Assembly (NCBI GenBank): GCA_013350335.1
Contig: CM023534.1
Span: 15,808,802 to 15,872,801, forward strand
From: Chimonanthus salicifolius
Lineage: Eukaryota; Streptophyta; Magnoliopsida; Laurales; Calycanthaceae
Reading direction: 5' to 3'
Length of the DNA stretch: 64,000 nt
Shown: piece after piece, positions 13,345 through 24,905 of the stretch
How the letters are laid out: every line of letters starts with the position of its first letter
Numbering within the stretch: position 1 is the stretch's first letter
The notes under the pieces: model-generated
What the model saw: the letters and a program-made list of their open reading frames with translations, nothing else
Databases searched by the model: none
What the model was told of the DNA's origin: nothing
Translations under genes and position numbers: made by a program

Positions 13345-13499
13345 GTTAGGAATAATATGTGAAAATTTATAATCACAACATGATAATAATATCAATTACA
13401 CCACAACTTAAAGATTTACGTGGTTTGACAAAACCCTACCTACGTCCACGTAGCATAAATCCACTATGAGAGTAAGGAGAGAAAATACATGCAAGTTAC

Positions 13500-14041
13500 T
13501 ATTAGGCATTAGACCTAACACCCACATACAAAAATCACAGATCACACACACACAAAGAGAAACAACACGAGATATATGTGGTTCGGCCAACCTCTGGCCT
13601 ACGTCCACAGGAGAATGTAGATTTTATTATAGAGAAAGAATACATAGATACAATGTTTGGAACCCAAGATCTCTCCGAGTATCTTCCCTCTCTTTCTCTA
13701 TCTCCCTCTCTCTGCAAGAGGCCCTCATTGAGGCCTTGGAAGGCACTCGGCCAAAAGGCACTTTCTCCAAAGTACCCATCCATGTTATATAGAGAAATTC
13801 CAAGAAATCGGTGCTTCAATTAGCAATTGCCAAATCGATTGCTCAATAGATCTCCATGGTGACAGTAACTGCTATTGTAGCAGTCCTTCCTTCTATGGAC
13901 TCTTATTCCCAATTAGTAATTATTATTCCTCCTACTTCTAACCAAGGCCGATTCATTCCATATTTTTCTCTTGAAATCTTTCTTCATAATCTGTCCATTC
14001 TTATCACGTTGGAAGTTCCTTATTAGAGCCACACGTCAACA
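13500..14041 (-). mobile_element. Solo copia-type LTR, ~540 bp (unit 1 copy)
   Basis: Read on the minus strand it starts TGTTGACGTGTGGC and ends near CCTAATA. The target is GTTAC: here GTTAC (13495-13499) on the left and ATTAC on the right. The duplicate in unit 2 keeps GTTAC on both sides, and copy A has the uninterrupted site (AGTTACAATAAACC). It contains ATTTACGTGGTTCGG-type sequence and a minus-strand TATATAAC box. Confidence 0.75.
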
Positions 14042-14459
14042 ATTACAATAAACTACTCGCATTTAAATCCCAAACCCAAGTCCCGATTCCCTTGTACAAT
14101 GCACCATTGTTACATGCAACCCGCAACTAAATCCCAGTTGTCCTCTTAGCCTTCACTCTCAATCCAGAAGAAAAAACCTTTCTTCTAGCCCACTCTCTGG
14201 TGTGCTTCTTGTAATGGTCATTTTCCCTGCGTTGTAACCCACACAGATTGTTTTAATAATACAAGAAGACTTGCATTGGTCCTAGTCTTCTTTCAGTGCC
14301 CATGATGAGTGGCCTGAATCCCACCCACTTTCCCACGCAGATGGCTTGTATGATATGTTGCTGCAGTCAACCCGAGCACTCCCTTCCAAAGCCTCTATAC
14401 GCATATGGCTAAGAGGCCTACCCATGCGTATGGTGAGAGGCCAAAAGACCCTTGGCCAC

Positions 14460-15223
14460 CAGGGCCGGTTGAAGCATAAGGTCACTAAAGCCGTTGCTTT
14501 AGGCCCCCCATTTAGGAAGGCCCCAAATCCCTATTCTCTCCACTCATGCACCCACTCTCAAAATCCCACTCTAACTGATCTTTGTGAAGAGAATAACAAA
14601 GAGAGATGCCCTAACTCCCTCTCACACAATTTCTCCATCTCTCTCTCTCTCTCTCTTATCTCTATTGTTCTCCCTCTCGCTTGTAAATTAACAAGGGACG
14701 GGGTTTCTTATATCAGCAAGTATTGCAGCTGAGCACTGCTATAGTGCTCGCCCAAATCCAGCCGGACAAATTTCATCACCCTCTACCCGGTCGATTACTT
14801 CCAGATCTAACAGTATTTAGGCGTCCATTCGCTGTCACCAAACTACAGTCTGTCTGGTAAAATCCTCTCCTTCAGGCACATCCTTACCTTCTTTTAGCCT
14901 TCTCTTCAATTGGTAAGTACCTCCACCCCTACTTTTTTTTTTCCTTTTTTTTTTTCCCTTTTTACTTACACCGTTTTATGTAACTTGATTTTTATTCCTT
15001 ACTTTTTGTCTACCTGTTGATGACCTTTGAACCACCTGAATAGAACATTGGGTTCTAGCAATACCCAATTGCCTGATACCTTTCTATCATCACCAACACC
15101 TTCGCTCTCTGTCTCCATTGATCCCTATAGCAAGGGGCATCCTCAGCTTACTTGGTATCAATCCCAAGAAGGCCCCATTTAGAATTTTATCCTTAGGCCT
15201 CAAGTTATGTCGAGACGGCCCTG
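14460..15223. mobile_element. hAT-type non-autonomous element, ~760 bp (unit 1 copy)
   Basis: Begins CAGGGCCGG and ends CGGCCCTG, short inverted ends typical of hAT elements. The flanks are 8-bp near-duplicates, TTGGCCAC (14452-14459) and TCGGCCAC (15224-15231). Just inside the ends lie inverted blocks with TTTAGGCC and AGGCCCCATTTAG. No transposase is encoded. A CT-repeat lies at 14637-14657. Confidence 0.7.
14637..14657. repeat. CT microsatellite
   Basis: An uninterrupted CT run inside the hAT-type element. The unit 2 counterpart (about 61904-61941) is visibly longer and carries one interruption. Confidence 0.8.
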
Positions 15224-15540
15224 TCGGCCACACATTATGCGGCAACCAAGACTTCCTTTTTGTCAAGTCTCCAACGCATACACTTATTTTTTCTCTCTCA
15301 AGGTTGTTCCACCGTCGGTGGTGCACAACACACACGCCAAGACTCCTTGATTTTCTCCTGCACGTTTTTATGTATTGTAGTGTCCCACTTGGAAAGACTC
15401 TCATTCTCTGCTAGTGTCCCTATTGCAAACACACGCTGGCCTTCTTGATTTTCAGAGGAGAAGATCTCGGTTCTCCCGTGGAAAAAGAGCCAACGGTCAA
15501 TACTTAGATCACCCGACTAATCTTCGGGGCATGTGCAAGC

Positions 15541-15899
15541 CTCTCTACCCACACACACTGGGTAACTTTATGAGGAGTGGCCATTTGAAGTAGAGTGAGA
15601 AGCGAACACGAGACTCCTACTTCCTGAGACGAATTCCTAACCATCATTCCAGCCCCTCTGCCTTATCGTCCCAGTAACTTTTTTTTCAACTCTACTATGT
15701 TGTCTTGATTAGGTTGAAGGGTGAAGACAAAGAGAGGGCTTCACAGAAGAAATAATCATTAATATCATAGGCATATAGGATGATAGTTGAGCCTTTTATC
15801 CCCACAAAATTGACTGCCATGTGGAGCCCACAAGGGCCCATTTGATCCTTTTATCCCCAGAAACTTTACCCTAGTTTATAATTAGACAATTCTAACAAG
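15541..15899. other. Repeat-derived, no gene
   Basis: The end of the tandem copia-like repeat runs into sequence leading to a primer-binding site. No 5' LTR matching the downstream 3' LTR is recognisable here. Confidence 0.4.
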
Positions 15900-16326
15900 T
15901 GGTATCAGAGTCATATCTTCAGGTCAACGCATATTGATTAAGGGGATTCTCTAGCTGGATAGGATGACCGGCGACGTTCTATCTGCCCAAGAGCCTCGTT
16001 TGTAGGTGTGTTCTATTTGTCAGAGAGACTCGTTTTTGTGGTGGCGGGGTGGGCGGGGGGAGGGATTGTTGGGTCAGAGAACAAGACACACATTAGTTGT
16101 GAAGAGAGATTTAGGGACTTATAAAGGACTTGGGTCACTCCACCAACTGGGGTAGCCTTTGGCACTGGATACCTAGTCCGCCTTAGGACCTGAATATCCA
16201 GTCAAAAGAGTAGTCTATTAGACGAAGTGCCTCAAGTTCTTTTATAAATTTTCAGATCGCCTTCTACACTTTCAATGTGAGACTTATTCACAGTGAGTTC
16301 CAAAAGCCTACAAATTATTCCTAACA
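15900..16326 (+). mobile_element. Short LTR-retroelement remnant with PBS, G-rich PPT and 3' LTR
   Basis: TTCTAACA is followed by TGGTATCAGAGTC (15900-15912), an initiator-tRNA-type primer site. About 130 bp later comes an unusually G-rich purine tract (16041-16065), then a 260-bp LTR (16067-16326) from TGTTGGGTCAG to ATTCCTAACA. The interior phrase GACGTTCTATC...AAGAGCCT is shared with the TRIM at 3472. No coding sequence is present. Confidence 0.6.
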
Positions 16327-17369
16327 ATTATGACATCATTTTGTCTAACAGTACTGCCAATTTTTTTATACTTAGCATATGTTAACTACTTTTTTTTCCT
16401 TAATTGTCAGTATTTTAGATGTAGTTCGTGCATCCTTCCAATCAATATTAGCAAAGTCAATTTCAGCCACATTTATTTATACAAGAGTTTTTTCATATAA
16501 TTTAAAGAAAAGTCTGCCATAGAAGCCTTATAATGGGGTCTTATTATTCCCTAAGGAAACTATTTTCCATGGAAGGTTTAGAGAAAAATGGTACAATCAA
16601 TCAAAAACATAGTTGGCAATTAATTTTCTTTAGAAAAACTGTAATATAAATGCCACACTTTTCTGACAAAGAATTTCCAATATGCTGACTTTTTTAAAAA
16701 AAATTTGAAACAAAACCCCTTAATTTTCTTTCTTTAAAAAAGAATAACGAATCTAAGAAAAAAATACAGAAAAATGAACAAATTTGAAAACATTTTTCTA
16801 GGAAAATTTGTCAAAAAGCCAGACCTTGGGATGTTGGCAAAAAACCAAGATGATACTTGAGTTAGAGAAATAGAAAGATGAGATTTTATGCTTGAAAGGA
16901 ATGTAGTGCTTAAGAGGAATCAAGATCACCAAGTGGCCTAATTTTTTTATAAAGCAACGTCGGATTCCTAATACTAATCAGTCGAATTAAAAGACATACT
17001 GATTTAGAATCAAATGGTTGCTGTTAGTGAATGTAAGAACATATTAGAATTAGTATTGAATTAGGAATTTCAGTTTGTATTAATCTCTTACTAATTCTGG
17101 GTAATATCTTGAAGAGAACATACAATAAAAAACAGCATAAAAACATTCTTATTGTGATCATTTCACACAAAAGAACAGCCCACCTAATCACACAGAGTAC
17201 AACGGATACAAAAGGGAAATTCATGGCCCTGATTTCCACATTTTTCTGATGAAGACCATGGAATATTTATTTCAGACAGAAGCATTTAATAGTACACATA
17301 AAAGGAAATTACACCCAAAATATATGCAGATTCAACCTGGGCAATTGAGCTTCGTGTTGTGTTGATCAC
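16327..17369. other. 3' flank of the MYB gene
   Basis: AT-rich. The first ~410 bp are repeated at the right window edge (63610-64000). Sequence from 17369 downward is the MYB 3' untranslated region; its end is not defined. Confidence 0.55.
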
Positions 17370-18644
17370 TTAGAAGCTGGAAGTTGAGGAGCAATCTACA
17401 TGAAGGTCTATTAGATCATCAACCTGGGCTGTTGCTTCATCGAAAAGCCATTTCTCTAGGAATGACCTCTCCTTAGTCTCAGCCATGGAACTGGGGCCGT
17501 CACTGAGACCGGATGATAGATAGCCCTCAGTTGTAAAATCTGCTGAAGACTTCTCCCACTCTAAGTTGTTCAAATTATCAAAAGATAGAAGATTTTCAAG
17601 CTCGTCGTGTGAGATTAGTTCGCAGCGTTCGTCCTTCGGTTTTGGGTCGACAGAGTGAGAAGAAGCTGCAACCTCCACATTGGTATTTTCATTGCTCTGC
17701 AGGTCATATTCTGAAGTAGTAGCCTTTGGAGTTGGCTTCATCCAACCTTCTAAGAGCCTCGATATGTTCTCTGTGCTTGAAGCATAGGTGGCGCAGCTCC
17801 TGAAAGACGACGAACGAATCCCACTGCAGCCCTTAGAATGAAGATGGGTGATGCATGAATTGGATATTAAACAACTGTCTAGAGATGATTGAAACTTCTT
17901 TATCTTTTTCTTCAGATGGGTGTTCCAGTAGTTCTTGATATCATTATCTGTTCTCTGCGGAAGGTATGATGCAATGGCAGCCCATCTGTAAAAATAAAAA
18001 GAACCCGGAAGAAATCATGAAGTCATGAGTGAGGGATTTCACATTAGGTTTGTACTTTCTTTCAATAAACCCAAAAAATGATCATATTTCTTGAGAAGAA
18101 TACTTATTGCCCAGCAAAGATTGGAGATGGATCATCATTCCTTCTTCATGGGGGGTGAAGTTTCCTCTCCTGATTCCTGGCCTCAGGTAATTAGTCCACC
18201 TAAGCCTGCAACTTTTACTGCATCTGAGCAATCCTGTGGATTCAAAGATAAAATGAAAAATCAATGAATGAGATAAGAGTATTGGTTCGAATGAGATAAA
18301 ATAGGTATATTAGATTGATTGAAATTTTGTCAAAAAATTCTCAATCTTTACACACATGAAATGCTAAACTTCTTTCTCGTTGGTTGATTGAAATTCAGCA
18401 AATTAAACTTCATGAAGAAAACCCAGATGGAATCTAAGGGGTTCATTTGAATCCACTAGAAAAAAAAAGAAAAAAAAAATTATGTTCCTGGTTGCCATTT
18501 GTCCAGTATACCTGTGTTTGTTGGCACTGATCTCCAATTTCCCGGACCATGTTCCTGAATGTAAGAGACCAAGATGATATCTTCTTCTGGTGTCCAGGGA
18601 CCTTTCTTCACACCAACCTTATCACAGCAAGGAGGCCTTCCCAT
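17370..18644 (-). CDS. MYB60-like: R2R3-MYB transcription factor, subgroup 1, MYB60-like
   Basis: Three exons: 18644-18512, 18233-18104 and 17985-17370, with GT/AG introns. Exons 1 and 2 are 133 and 130 nt, the canonical lengths for this family. The joined frame encodes 292 residues. R2 has W17, W37 and W57; R3 has F70, W89 and W108, the normal R2R3 pattern. The run [18 protein letters not shown] is characteristic of MYB60, and [18 protein letters not shown] (about 155-172) is the subgroup-1 C-terminal signature shared by MYB30, 31, 60, 94 and 96. FLEKWLFDE (263-271) matches the C-terminal block of the same group. It should act in the nucleus as a DNA-binding regulator; Arabidopsis MYB60 works in guard cells, while MYB94/96 control cuticular wax. 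Which role applies here cannot be told from sequence. No frameshift or stop is seen. It is the only clear gene in the window and lies in unit 1 of a tandem duplication. Confidence 0.95.
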
Positions 18645-18659
18645 CTCTGCTCAACCTTC

Positions 18660-18691
18660 CTTTCCTTTCTTCTCTTTTGATCCTTTCCTTT
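18660..18691 (-). promoter_or_regulatory. Cluster of five AAAG words just upstream of the MYB start
   Basis: Five AAAG words on the minus strand within 32 bp, two of them as AAAAG. DOF factors bind this core, and DOF-site clusters are known to matter for guard-cell expression of Arabidopsis MYB60. The tract is also simply pyrimidine-rich on the plus strand, so it may be only a leader. Confidence 0.35.
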
Positions 18692-18723
18692 TCTATACAA
18701 AGCATTGTCATGAGCTAGTGCGT

Positions 18724-18730
18724 GTTTATA
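18724..18730 (-). promoter_or_regulatory. Candidate TATA box of the MYB gene
   Basis: TATAAAC on the minus strand, about 80 bp upstream of the start codon, which would leave a leader of about 50 nt. No better candidate is nearer. Confidence 0.45.
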
Positions 18731-19594
18731 TGCAAAGATGACTAGGGTTATTGACACTATTAAATACTTATATTAACTGATAAAATTAATATAAAAATAG
18801 TTTTTTAAGTCTTTGTTTCGATTTAGAATATTTTATAAAAATTACAAAGAACGCATAAACATATTAAATTTATATAATAATGTAGTCAAAATCTTTATAA
18901 CTTAATCTTTCAGATAAGACGCCTCATAACTTTACATATCCATTCTTGACTTTTAGACGTATTTAATATTTACAATAATATCCATATTTGTACTTGAAAA
19001 ATAAATTTATGTAAATTATTTTTCATAAACTTGCTGTACAGAGAATTGCTAGGCCCTAATGTGGGTGTTCACTCAACAAATTTTAGGTTGAGATCTTATC
19101 TTTCTTTATTATGTTTAATGAATATCTTGACTTGTCAATCCGTCGAATTAAATTCGGATAAAAGTGATTAAACTTCGATTTTGTCTAGATTTAGGAGTTG
19201 AATCCTCTAAGCTAAGTTAAAAAATTCAAATTGGGTTGAATAAAGTAGATATATATTATGAAACTTTTATCTATCCTTTGTGACTTTAGAAAAAAAGTAT
19301 GAACAAATATTTTTTTCACATTATGTGATTGAAATTTAAGTTTGATAAAGTTCATGTGGTCCATTGGCTATATTTAATTAAGCATATGTCATAAAAATGG
19401 GTTAAGCATATCTTGACCTATCATTTTTAGTGCAATTGGGTTGAGTTAAATTTGGATAAAAGTAATTCAACTTGAAAGTATGAACAAATATTTTTCTTCA
19501 TGTTATGTGATTAAATTTTAAGTTTCATAAGTGTCCATTGGCTATAATTGATTAAGGATATGTAAAATTTAGTTTTACTGGTATTTATGTAATC
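18731..19594. other. MYB upstream region
   Basis: AT-rich, no gene. Two partly similar ~120-bp blocks around 19300-19375 and 19470-19560 (GTATGAACAAATATTTTT..., ATGTGATT...AATTTAAGTTT) suggest a local duplication. Confidence 0.45.
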
Positions 19595-19770
19595 TACATG
19601 GGTGTAGTTCAAGTGATTGACTTCTGTCTCAGGAAGTGAAAGCTTGAGAGTTCGAGCTCTTATGACCTAACTTTGGTATGCTTTAGGGATAGTGGGCTCA
19701 CCTGTGGAGATTTTACGCAAAGTTTTCTACAGCTTCCCACACGTAAATTCAAATAAAAAAAATATTTTAT
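19595..19770 (+). mobile_element. tRNA-derived SINE
   Basis: A box-like GTGTAGTTCAAGTG (19602-19615) and B box GAGTTCGAGCTC (19648-19659) are spaced as in RNA polymerase III promoters. They are followed by a unique body and an A-rich tail (AAATAAAAAAAATA). It lies about 1 kb upstream of the MYB start codon. Exact ends and target duplication not resolved. Confidence 0.6.
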
Positions 19771-20082
19771 AAAATTCATAATTCTTAATATAGAGATTGA
19801 AAACATGTATTTATTTTTAATGAAAGTATAAAACTACTTTTTACATTTACAATTAGACCACCTTAACAGTTTAAAAACAAAAAAAAACAAATCTACAGCC
19901 GTTTATTGAAAAAAAAAAAAAAATCACTAATTTCGGGAGGCGGGAATGAGGAAATTTCAACCTCATTAAACCGTGGGTCCCTTATACAAAAATTAGAGAA
20001 AAGGACAAAACGGGGAAGTGATGCGTTGTCACATGCAATGGTCCTCTCTCCCAGGATATGTTTCTGTCAAGGCTTTAACATC

Positions 20083-20159
20083 CACGTGGCACACTCTTGT
20101 AGCGCAACGTGGTCAAATAGCTACCACACAATCTTATAAAAGTGCCTTGTTCACACGTG
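20083..20159. promoter_or_regulatory. Cluster of ACGT-core (G-box/ABRE-like) sites
   Basis: CCACGTGG (20082-20089), AACGTGGTC (20106-20114) and CACACGTGC (20152-20160) fall within 80 bp, about 1.45-1.5 kb upstream of the MYB start. ACGT cores bind bZIP and bHLH factors including ABA-response factors, and subgroup-1 MYBs are ABA-responsive. The second site also makes a W-box core (TTGAC on the minus strand). Function is inferred only. Confidence 0.35.
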
Positions 20160-21507
20160 CTTGTACAATTTTTTTTTTCAAATATATAATTACAGTAATT
20201 AAAGTTGAGTTTTCCGCAAGTATTGGATTTATTTATTTAAATTAAACAAAAATATTTAAATGAATAACCCTTTTTCACAATCAACATACTCACAATCTCT
20301 ACCTTCTATTAAGAGTAATATATACAAAAGTTTATTATAGAAAGAGAACAAATCAAAGTCATGAGAACTTGTGGCTCAACAATATTAGGTTTGAGTTTTT
20401 TTATTAAAACCTATAATTTTTAAGAGGTCAAAAAACAATAATTAAAATAGAATTATTTTTAAATAAATTATTAATTCAAAATAGATATCAAGAGTAAATA
20501 AAGAATTTCAATTTATGCCACCAGTGTTATTGTTATGAGAAAGTATTAAAAAAATATAAAACTATTTTTTTTTATATCGTGCTGCGCAGATTTTGAGGTG
20601 TGGCCCACCACCGATGAACAAGGCCATGGCTGCTCATCTTGATGCACTTGATTACAAACCGGAGATGCAATTCCAGTTCTGAGCTTCCTCGTTCCTTTTG
20701 GTTCTCAATTTTTAGTAAGATGTTGGATATCGAGGCATGTTTAGTTTTTGTAGTTTGCAACTTTGCGTCTTTTAATGACATTTTTAATCTTGGTAATTTG
20801 GAACAAACAGGAAAAGAAATAAAAGCCATGGCTTGGTTCAGTAGCTAACGTGGCACATTCAATTCACACGATGTGTGAGAGAGAGAGAGAGAGAGGCAGC
20901 TCTCAAATTGGTAAACTATGAAGCATATCATGAGATATGCCTGCTTGGTTGCTTGCAAAAAACCCACATCAATTGCAACTTTTGGAGTAGTGGATTAGGA
21001 GTTTTGAAAAGAGAGAAAAGAGAGTATTTTCCTGTTGTGATGGTGTAGTAATGAAATAAAGAAATAAATAAAATTGTCACAAAATATACCGCAAGGCGAG
21101 ACAAATTTAACGTGATTCAGTGTTTGATGCTACGGCCACGGGCGACTTTACTAATCAGAAAAGAGAGAGAATTACAATGTGTTCATCCTTTCCATGTTAC
21201 AATTTAAGAACTTTCAAAATCAGAAAGAGAATTTTCACAGATCGACTGTCGATTGTAGTATTGGACCACCTGCAAGTGTGAAAATAGAGTCTGTTGTTGA
21301 TTTTCTTTTGTCGAAATGCATATAATACTCGAGAATACTGCCTTTCTCACTATTGCTCTTGTCAAATATCAACACAATATCTTGTGTAACTTTCAAGTAA
21401 TGCAAAATCCAGTTAATACCCAATGTGCTTTTCTTGGATTTGCCATATGTGAAATATCTTATATCAATTTTTTTCAATTTTTTTTTTTTTAAATTCAATA
21501 TCCCCCA
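20160..21507. other. Intergenic, no supported gene
   Basis: Short frames at 20572-20848 lie antisense to each other and resemble nothing known. Around 21075-21200 words like AACGTGATTCAGTGTTTG and TACGGCCACGGG look like a decayed copia LTR. Confidence 0.45.
20877..20895. repeat. GA microsatellite
   Basis: An uninterrupted GA run of nine or more units. Confidence 0.9.
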
Positions 21508-21605
21508 GGCCGATATCTCGGCCGATATTTGAAATATCGGCCAATATTGCTGTTTTTCAAATTTTTATTATTTTTTTCCGTTTTTTTTTTAAAACCACCG
21601 ATATT
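21508..21605. repeat. ATATCGGCCGATAT palindrome cluster (copy c)
   Basis: GGCCGATATCTCGGCCGATA and AAATATCGGCCAATATT within 50 bp, followed by a poly-T stretch and AAAACCACCGATATT. This sits directly at the junction between duplication units 1 and 2. Confidence 0.55.
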
Positions 21606-21659
21606 CACTAAAAAAAATTATTATTTTTATTTTGAAAATTTTAAATCAGTCCACAAAAT

Positions 21660-22979
21660 TCATGCAAATTTTGACAAGCCGATGTTACTGTTCATGCGAA
21701 TTTCGGCGAGCCGATTTAATGTTCTTGTGAATTTTGGAAGCCAATTTACTGTTGGAGGGTTTGTGAGTCGATTTTACACTTCATGGGAAGGGTAAAATCG
21801 GGAATCCACTAATTCCCGTGTCTGGTTACACAAAAAGCCTGTGGGAAGATTGCTACCGTTATACAAAATGTATATGGAGTGTGTGAAGGTTTGGATTGTT
21901 CATAAGTGACACCTGCTTTTGAAAAATAGTGTATTTAGTGAAAAAGTAGATTTTTTAAAAGCTTATGTATCTTACTTGATTACTTTTTTAATATTTTTGC
22001 TGAATATTAAACAGAGTAAATTTTAAAACTACAAAATTTTCAATTAAAAAAACCACCATAATTTTTTTTTTTCAAAAGACCGCATTTATATTTAATATAA
22101 GAGAAAACTAAGTACACCAAGTTTGGCGTACACTGATTTTATTGTTTTGTATCATCAAATTAGGATGCTTTCACTAATTTATATAAAGGGTGTTTCTAAA
22201 AAAAAAATAAGAAAGTATTTCTATACTTAATTTATCATTAGAGTAAAGAATAAAAACTTTAGTAAAACGCCACACTAGGGGTTTATTTTCTTTGCACTTT
22301 TTTGGCAAAGTTATTTTGAATATAGTCAATTTTTTTGTGTTTTTGATATCTTAAAAGATATTCCTTTCATTTTTTTTAAGAAAAACATACCCGACAAAAG
22401 ATTTCAAAATCTAAAAAGAAAAAAAAAAAACTAACAACAATGCCTTAAAAATATGCTTTGCAATATCCATGAACGATGCACCGTTACGCACGTATCCTTG
22501 ATATACAGTGTCTCGAGTGAATTTAAATCATACATACACTTTCTCTCTCCTCCTTTCATTTAACTTCAAAAAATTCAGAAAAATTAAAAAAATTAAGAAA
22601 ATTCGAGCTTCATTTCCATGCAATTTTCTTAAGACAAAGTGTCCAGCCTCTTAGAGCACTTAATTATTCATTGGGACTATGCAAACTTTCCTCCTATCTT
22701 TATCACACCCGATAACACTATGGAGAGTGGTCCTCTTGCATCTTAAGTGGGTTCTTGACCACCAAACCAATTCTTACGAATTAAAGAACAATACTAATTG
22801 TATGAAATCACATACTGATACAGAGAGAATACCATCTATTAACGGATGTAAGAGTCTCAAGTGGCTCAGATTAATTTATTGACTATTTGATCGTAGCACT
22901 CGCAAGTGACAATGGATTGATAATACATATGTTTTATAGCATTGATAGAATTAAATATCATGAAATTTTTGTGGACTCC
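21660..22979 (+). repeat. Segmental duplication unit 2, first part
   Basis: Matches 4565 to about 5980 in order. It begins inside the foldback element: the internal repeats and right arm are present (to about 21878), the left arm is missing. It ends at the insertion site of element E1 (GGACTCC). Confidence 0.9.
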
Positions 22980-24880
22980 TGTCATGCCCTGAACCCGGAT
23001 GTGGGCCCGGAACGCGATTAATTTTTTTTAAAAAATAACTCTAATCACCCAACGTCATAACTGGGCTAGATTGTCACGCCCCGACCCGAAGGGTGGGCCC
23101 GGAACGCGACTGATTTTTTTTTTTTTTGAAGATAAACTAACACAATCATTCTAACTGGGCCGGATCAACAGTTAGGCCCAAAGGTCACACATAATCCCAA
23201 CATGTGGACTCAAACACATAACATAAGTCTACCCCACAAAATAGCCATAAATAACAATATCAATACACATCATATAGAAAACCAACCATTGATATTCCAA
23301 TACAAATTACAAACAGAATGACTACAAAACGTAGTAGTCTCAATACATCACGTTTAAACAAATTAAGTACCACACCCGGTACTTAACAAACGCAAATGGT
23401 TCCAAGAACCAACAAATAAAGACAAGGGTATTCCCCTCAGGAGGAATCCCGAAACACCGCCGCAGCTTATCCACCCTAAGCTTGAAAAAGAGGATTCTCC
23501 TCCTCGGGTTCATCTCCTGAAAGGTGAGTGGGGTGAGCTAACTAGCCCTGTGAAAGAAATATAATAGTGCAGTTAAGTAAAGAACAGGTTAGCAATAAAC
23601 AACAGTTGCAATAAATATCTCATGCTTGATCACAAATAAGCATAATATTATCATCATTCTCATAATTCATAATTTCTTTTTCGATACTGCTATCATCGAA
23701 CGTAACGCCTGCCAATTACGCTGAGACCATTATATTAAGTCCCGACACGGTCAAAATATATCCTTACAAGCACATCTCTGGCTCTACCATAGCCGATACT
23801 GATGTCCTTAAGTGTGCAACTATCGACACCCGTGGTCCAATAGACGTAAACCATCTCCCGTATGGCCGATATTGGTTCAATAGTCAAGGCACGTGGAAGT
23901 AGTCTTACACATTTCATATGATCAACATCATAGGCACTTTTACCATAGTGTGTCAAGTCTAAGCACATGAGTGGGTTTATCAAATATGAAATCACCCATT
24001 GCTCAAATATCCATATCAAATAAACCTGTTTACATCAAGCTGCAAAGTAAAGTTCCCTCACCGTATATGTGTGGTTTCGCGGTCTCTGTTCAAACAAATA
24101 GACAAGTGCACAATCAATATACATAGCATCAAATACGTACATACAAGTAGTATTTCGAAATCATACTTGTTTTCCCAAAAACATCCAAGGTACATGGAAT
24201 TGAGTCTCCTACTTGGTTTCTATCCTTTTTAAATTAGAATAGTCCACAAGATAGAATAATAAGTGCGTAGTCCAAAACTCATATTGTCTTCTGGGCATTG
24301 GCCAGATTGACTTATTTAGTTAGGTCTACATCCTTGGGTCACTTCTCGGTTGTCTTCTGGATAGGACTAGATCTGACATTTTGAGTTAAGCCTCGAGGTC
24401 ACTCAGTGCCTGACAATATAGCGTCGGCCTGGAAGTGAAATCACTCAGTGCCCAACCAATAGGGTCGGCTTGGAAGTGAATACAATAGTATTTACACTAT
24501 AGTAATAAGAGAAGAGGGTGAGTACATTTTTAATTAACAAAGGGGGTAGTAATGTAATGACCCGACCCGATATTTCGGAGTTTTGGAGTCTTGGTAGCAG
24601 TGGGGAGAGTGTGGGCCCCGTGTTGGGTCCTGATTTGTTCGATTTTGAGTTCGAAGACTCAGAGGGCAATTTGGTAATTTTGAATTATTGAATTTTCTGT
24701 CATAATAAAAAGTTTGAAAATCACACGTTTTCCCCCGACGTTTGTCATTTGATTTCTTCGGGCTTTCCTTTAAAAAAAAAATTAAAAAAAATATATTTTG
24801 AAAATTGGAAGCTTTTATTTTTAAAAAAAAAAAAAAACTAAAAAAAAAAAAAAAACTAACCCCTTATAACCTCTTCGGCA

Positions 24881-24905
24881 GCACTGTAGCTATGCGCTAC
24901 AGTGC
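24881..24905 (+). other. Perfect 10-bp hairpin in the E3 leader
   Basis: GCACTGTAGC, loop TATGC, GCTACAGTGC. It lies about 20 bp after a TTATAA word, just before the pyrimidine-rich leader. A similar hairpin occurs at the same place in E4 (45461-45494). Confidence 0.7.

Larger units (their letters stand above)
13345..15540 (+). repeat. Copia-LTR-like repeat, tandem copy B, carrying two insertions
   Basis: Aligns to copy A over its whole length, but is interrupted by a solo LTR (13500-14041) and by a hAT-type element (14460-15223). After the second insertion it resumes at GGCCACACATTATGCGG, which is uninterrupted in copy A near 12870. That gives the empty-site proof for both insertions. Confidence 0.6.
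4565..16740 (+). repeat. Tandem segmental duplication, unit 1 (part visible in both copies)
   Basis: From inside the foldback element to about 16740 this sequence is collinear with 21660-22979, 44641-~44770 and ~52190-64000 once the two retroelement nests are removed. Matching blocks are near-identical, with scattered substitutions and small indels. The unit continues through the MYB gene to about 21660, where the second unit begins, giving a head-to-tail period of roughly 17 kb. Confidence 0.9.

Noticed and set aside
12687..15448. Many overlapping 60-130-residue frames in both directions
   Set aside because: All lie in copia-like repeats and the hAT-type element; frames overlap on opposite strands and shift between copies.
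20572..20848. Small gene pair near 20.6-20.8 kb
   Set aside because: The two frames are antisense to each other, lack homology and have no promoter or splice evidence.
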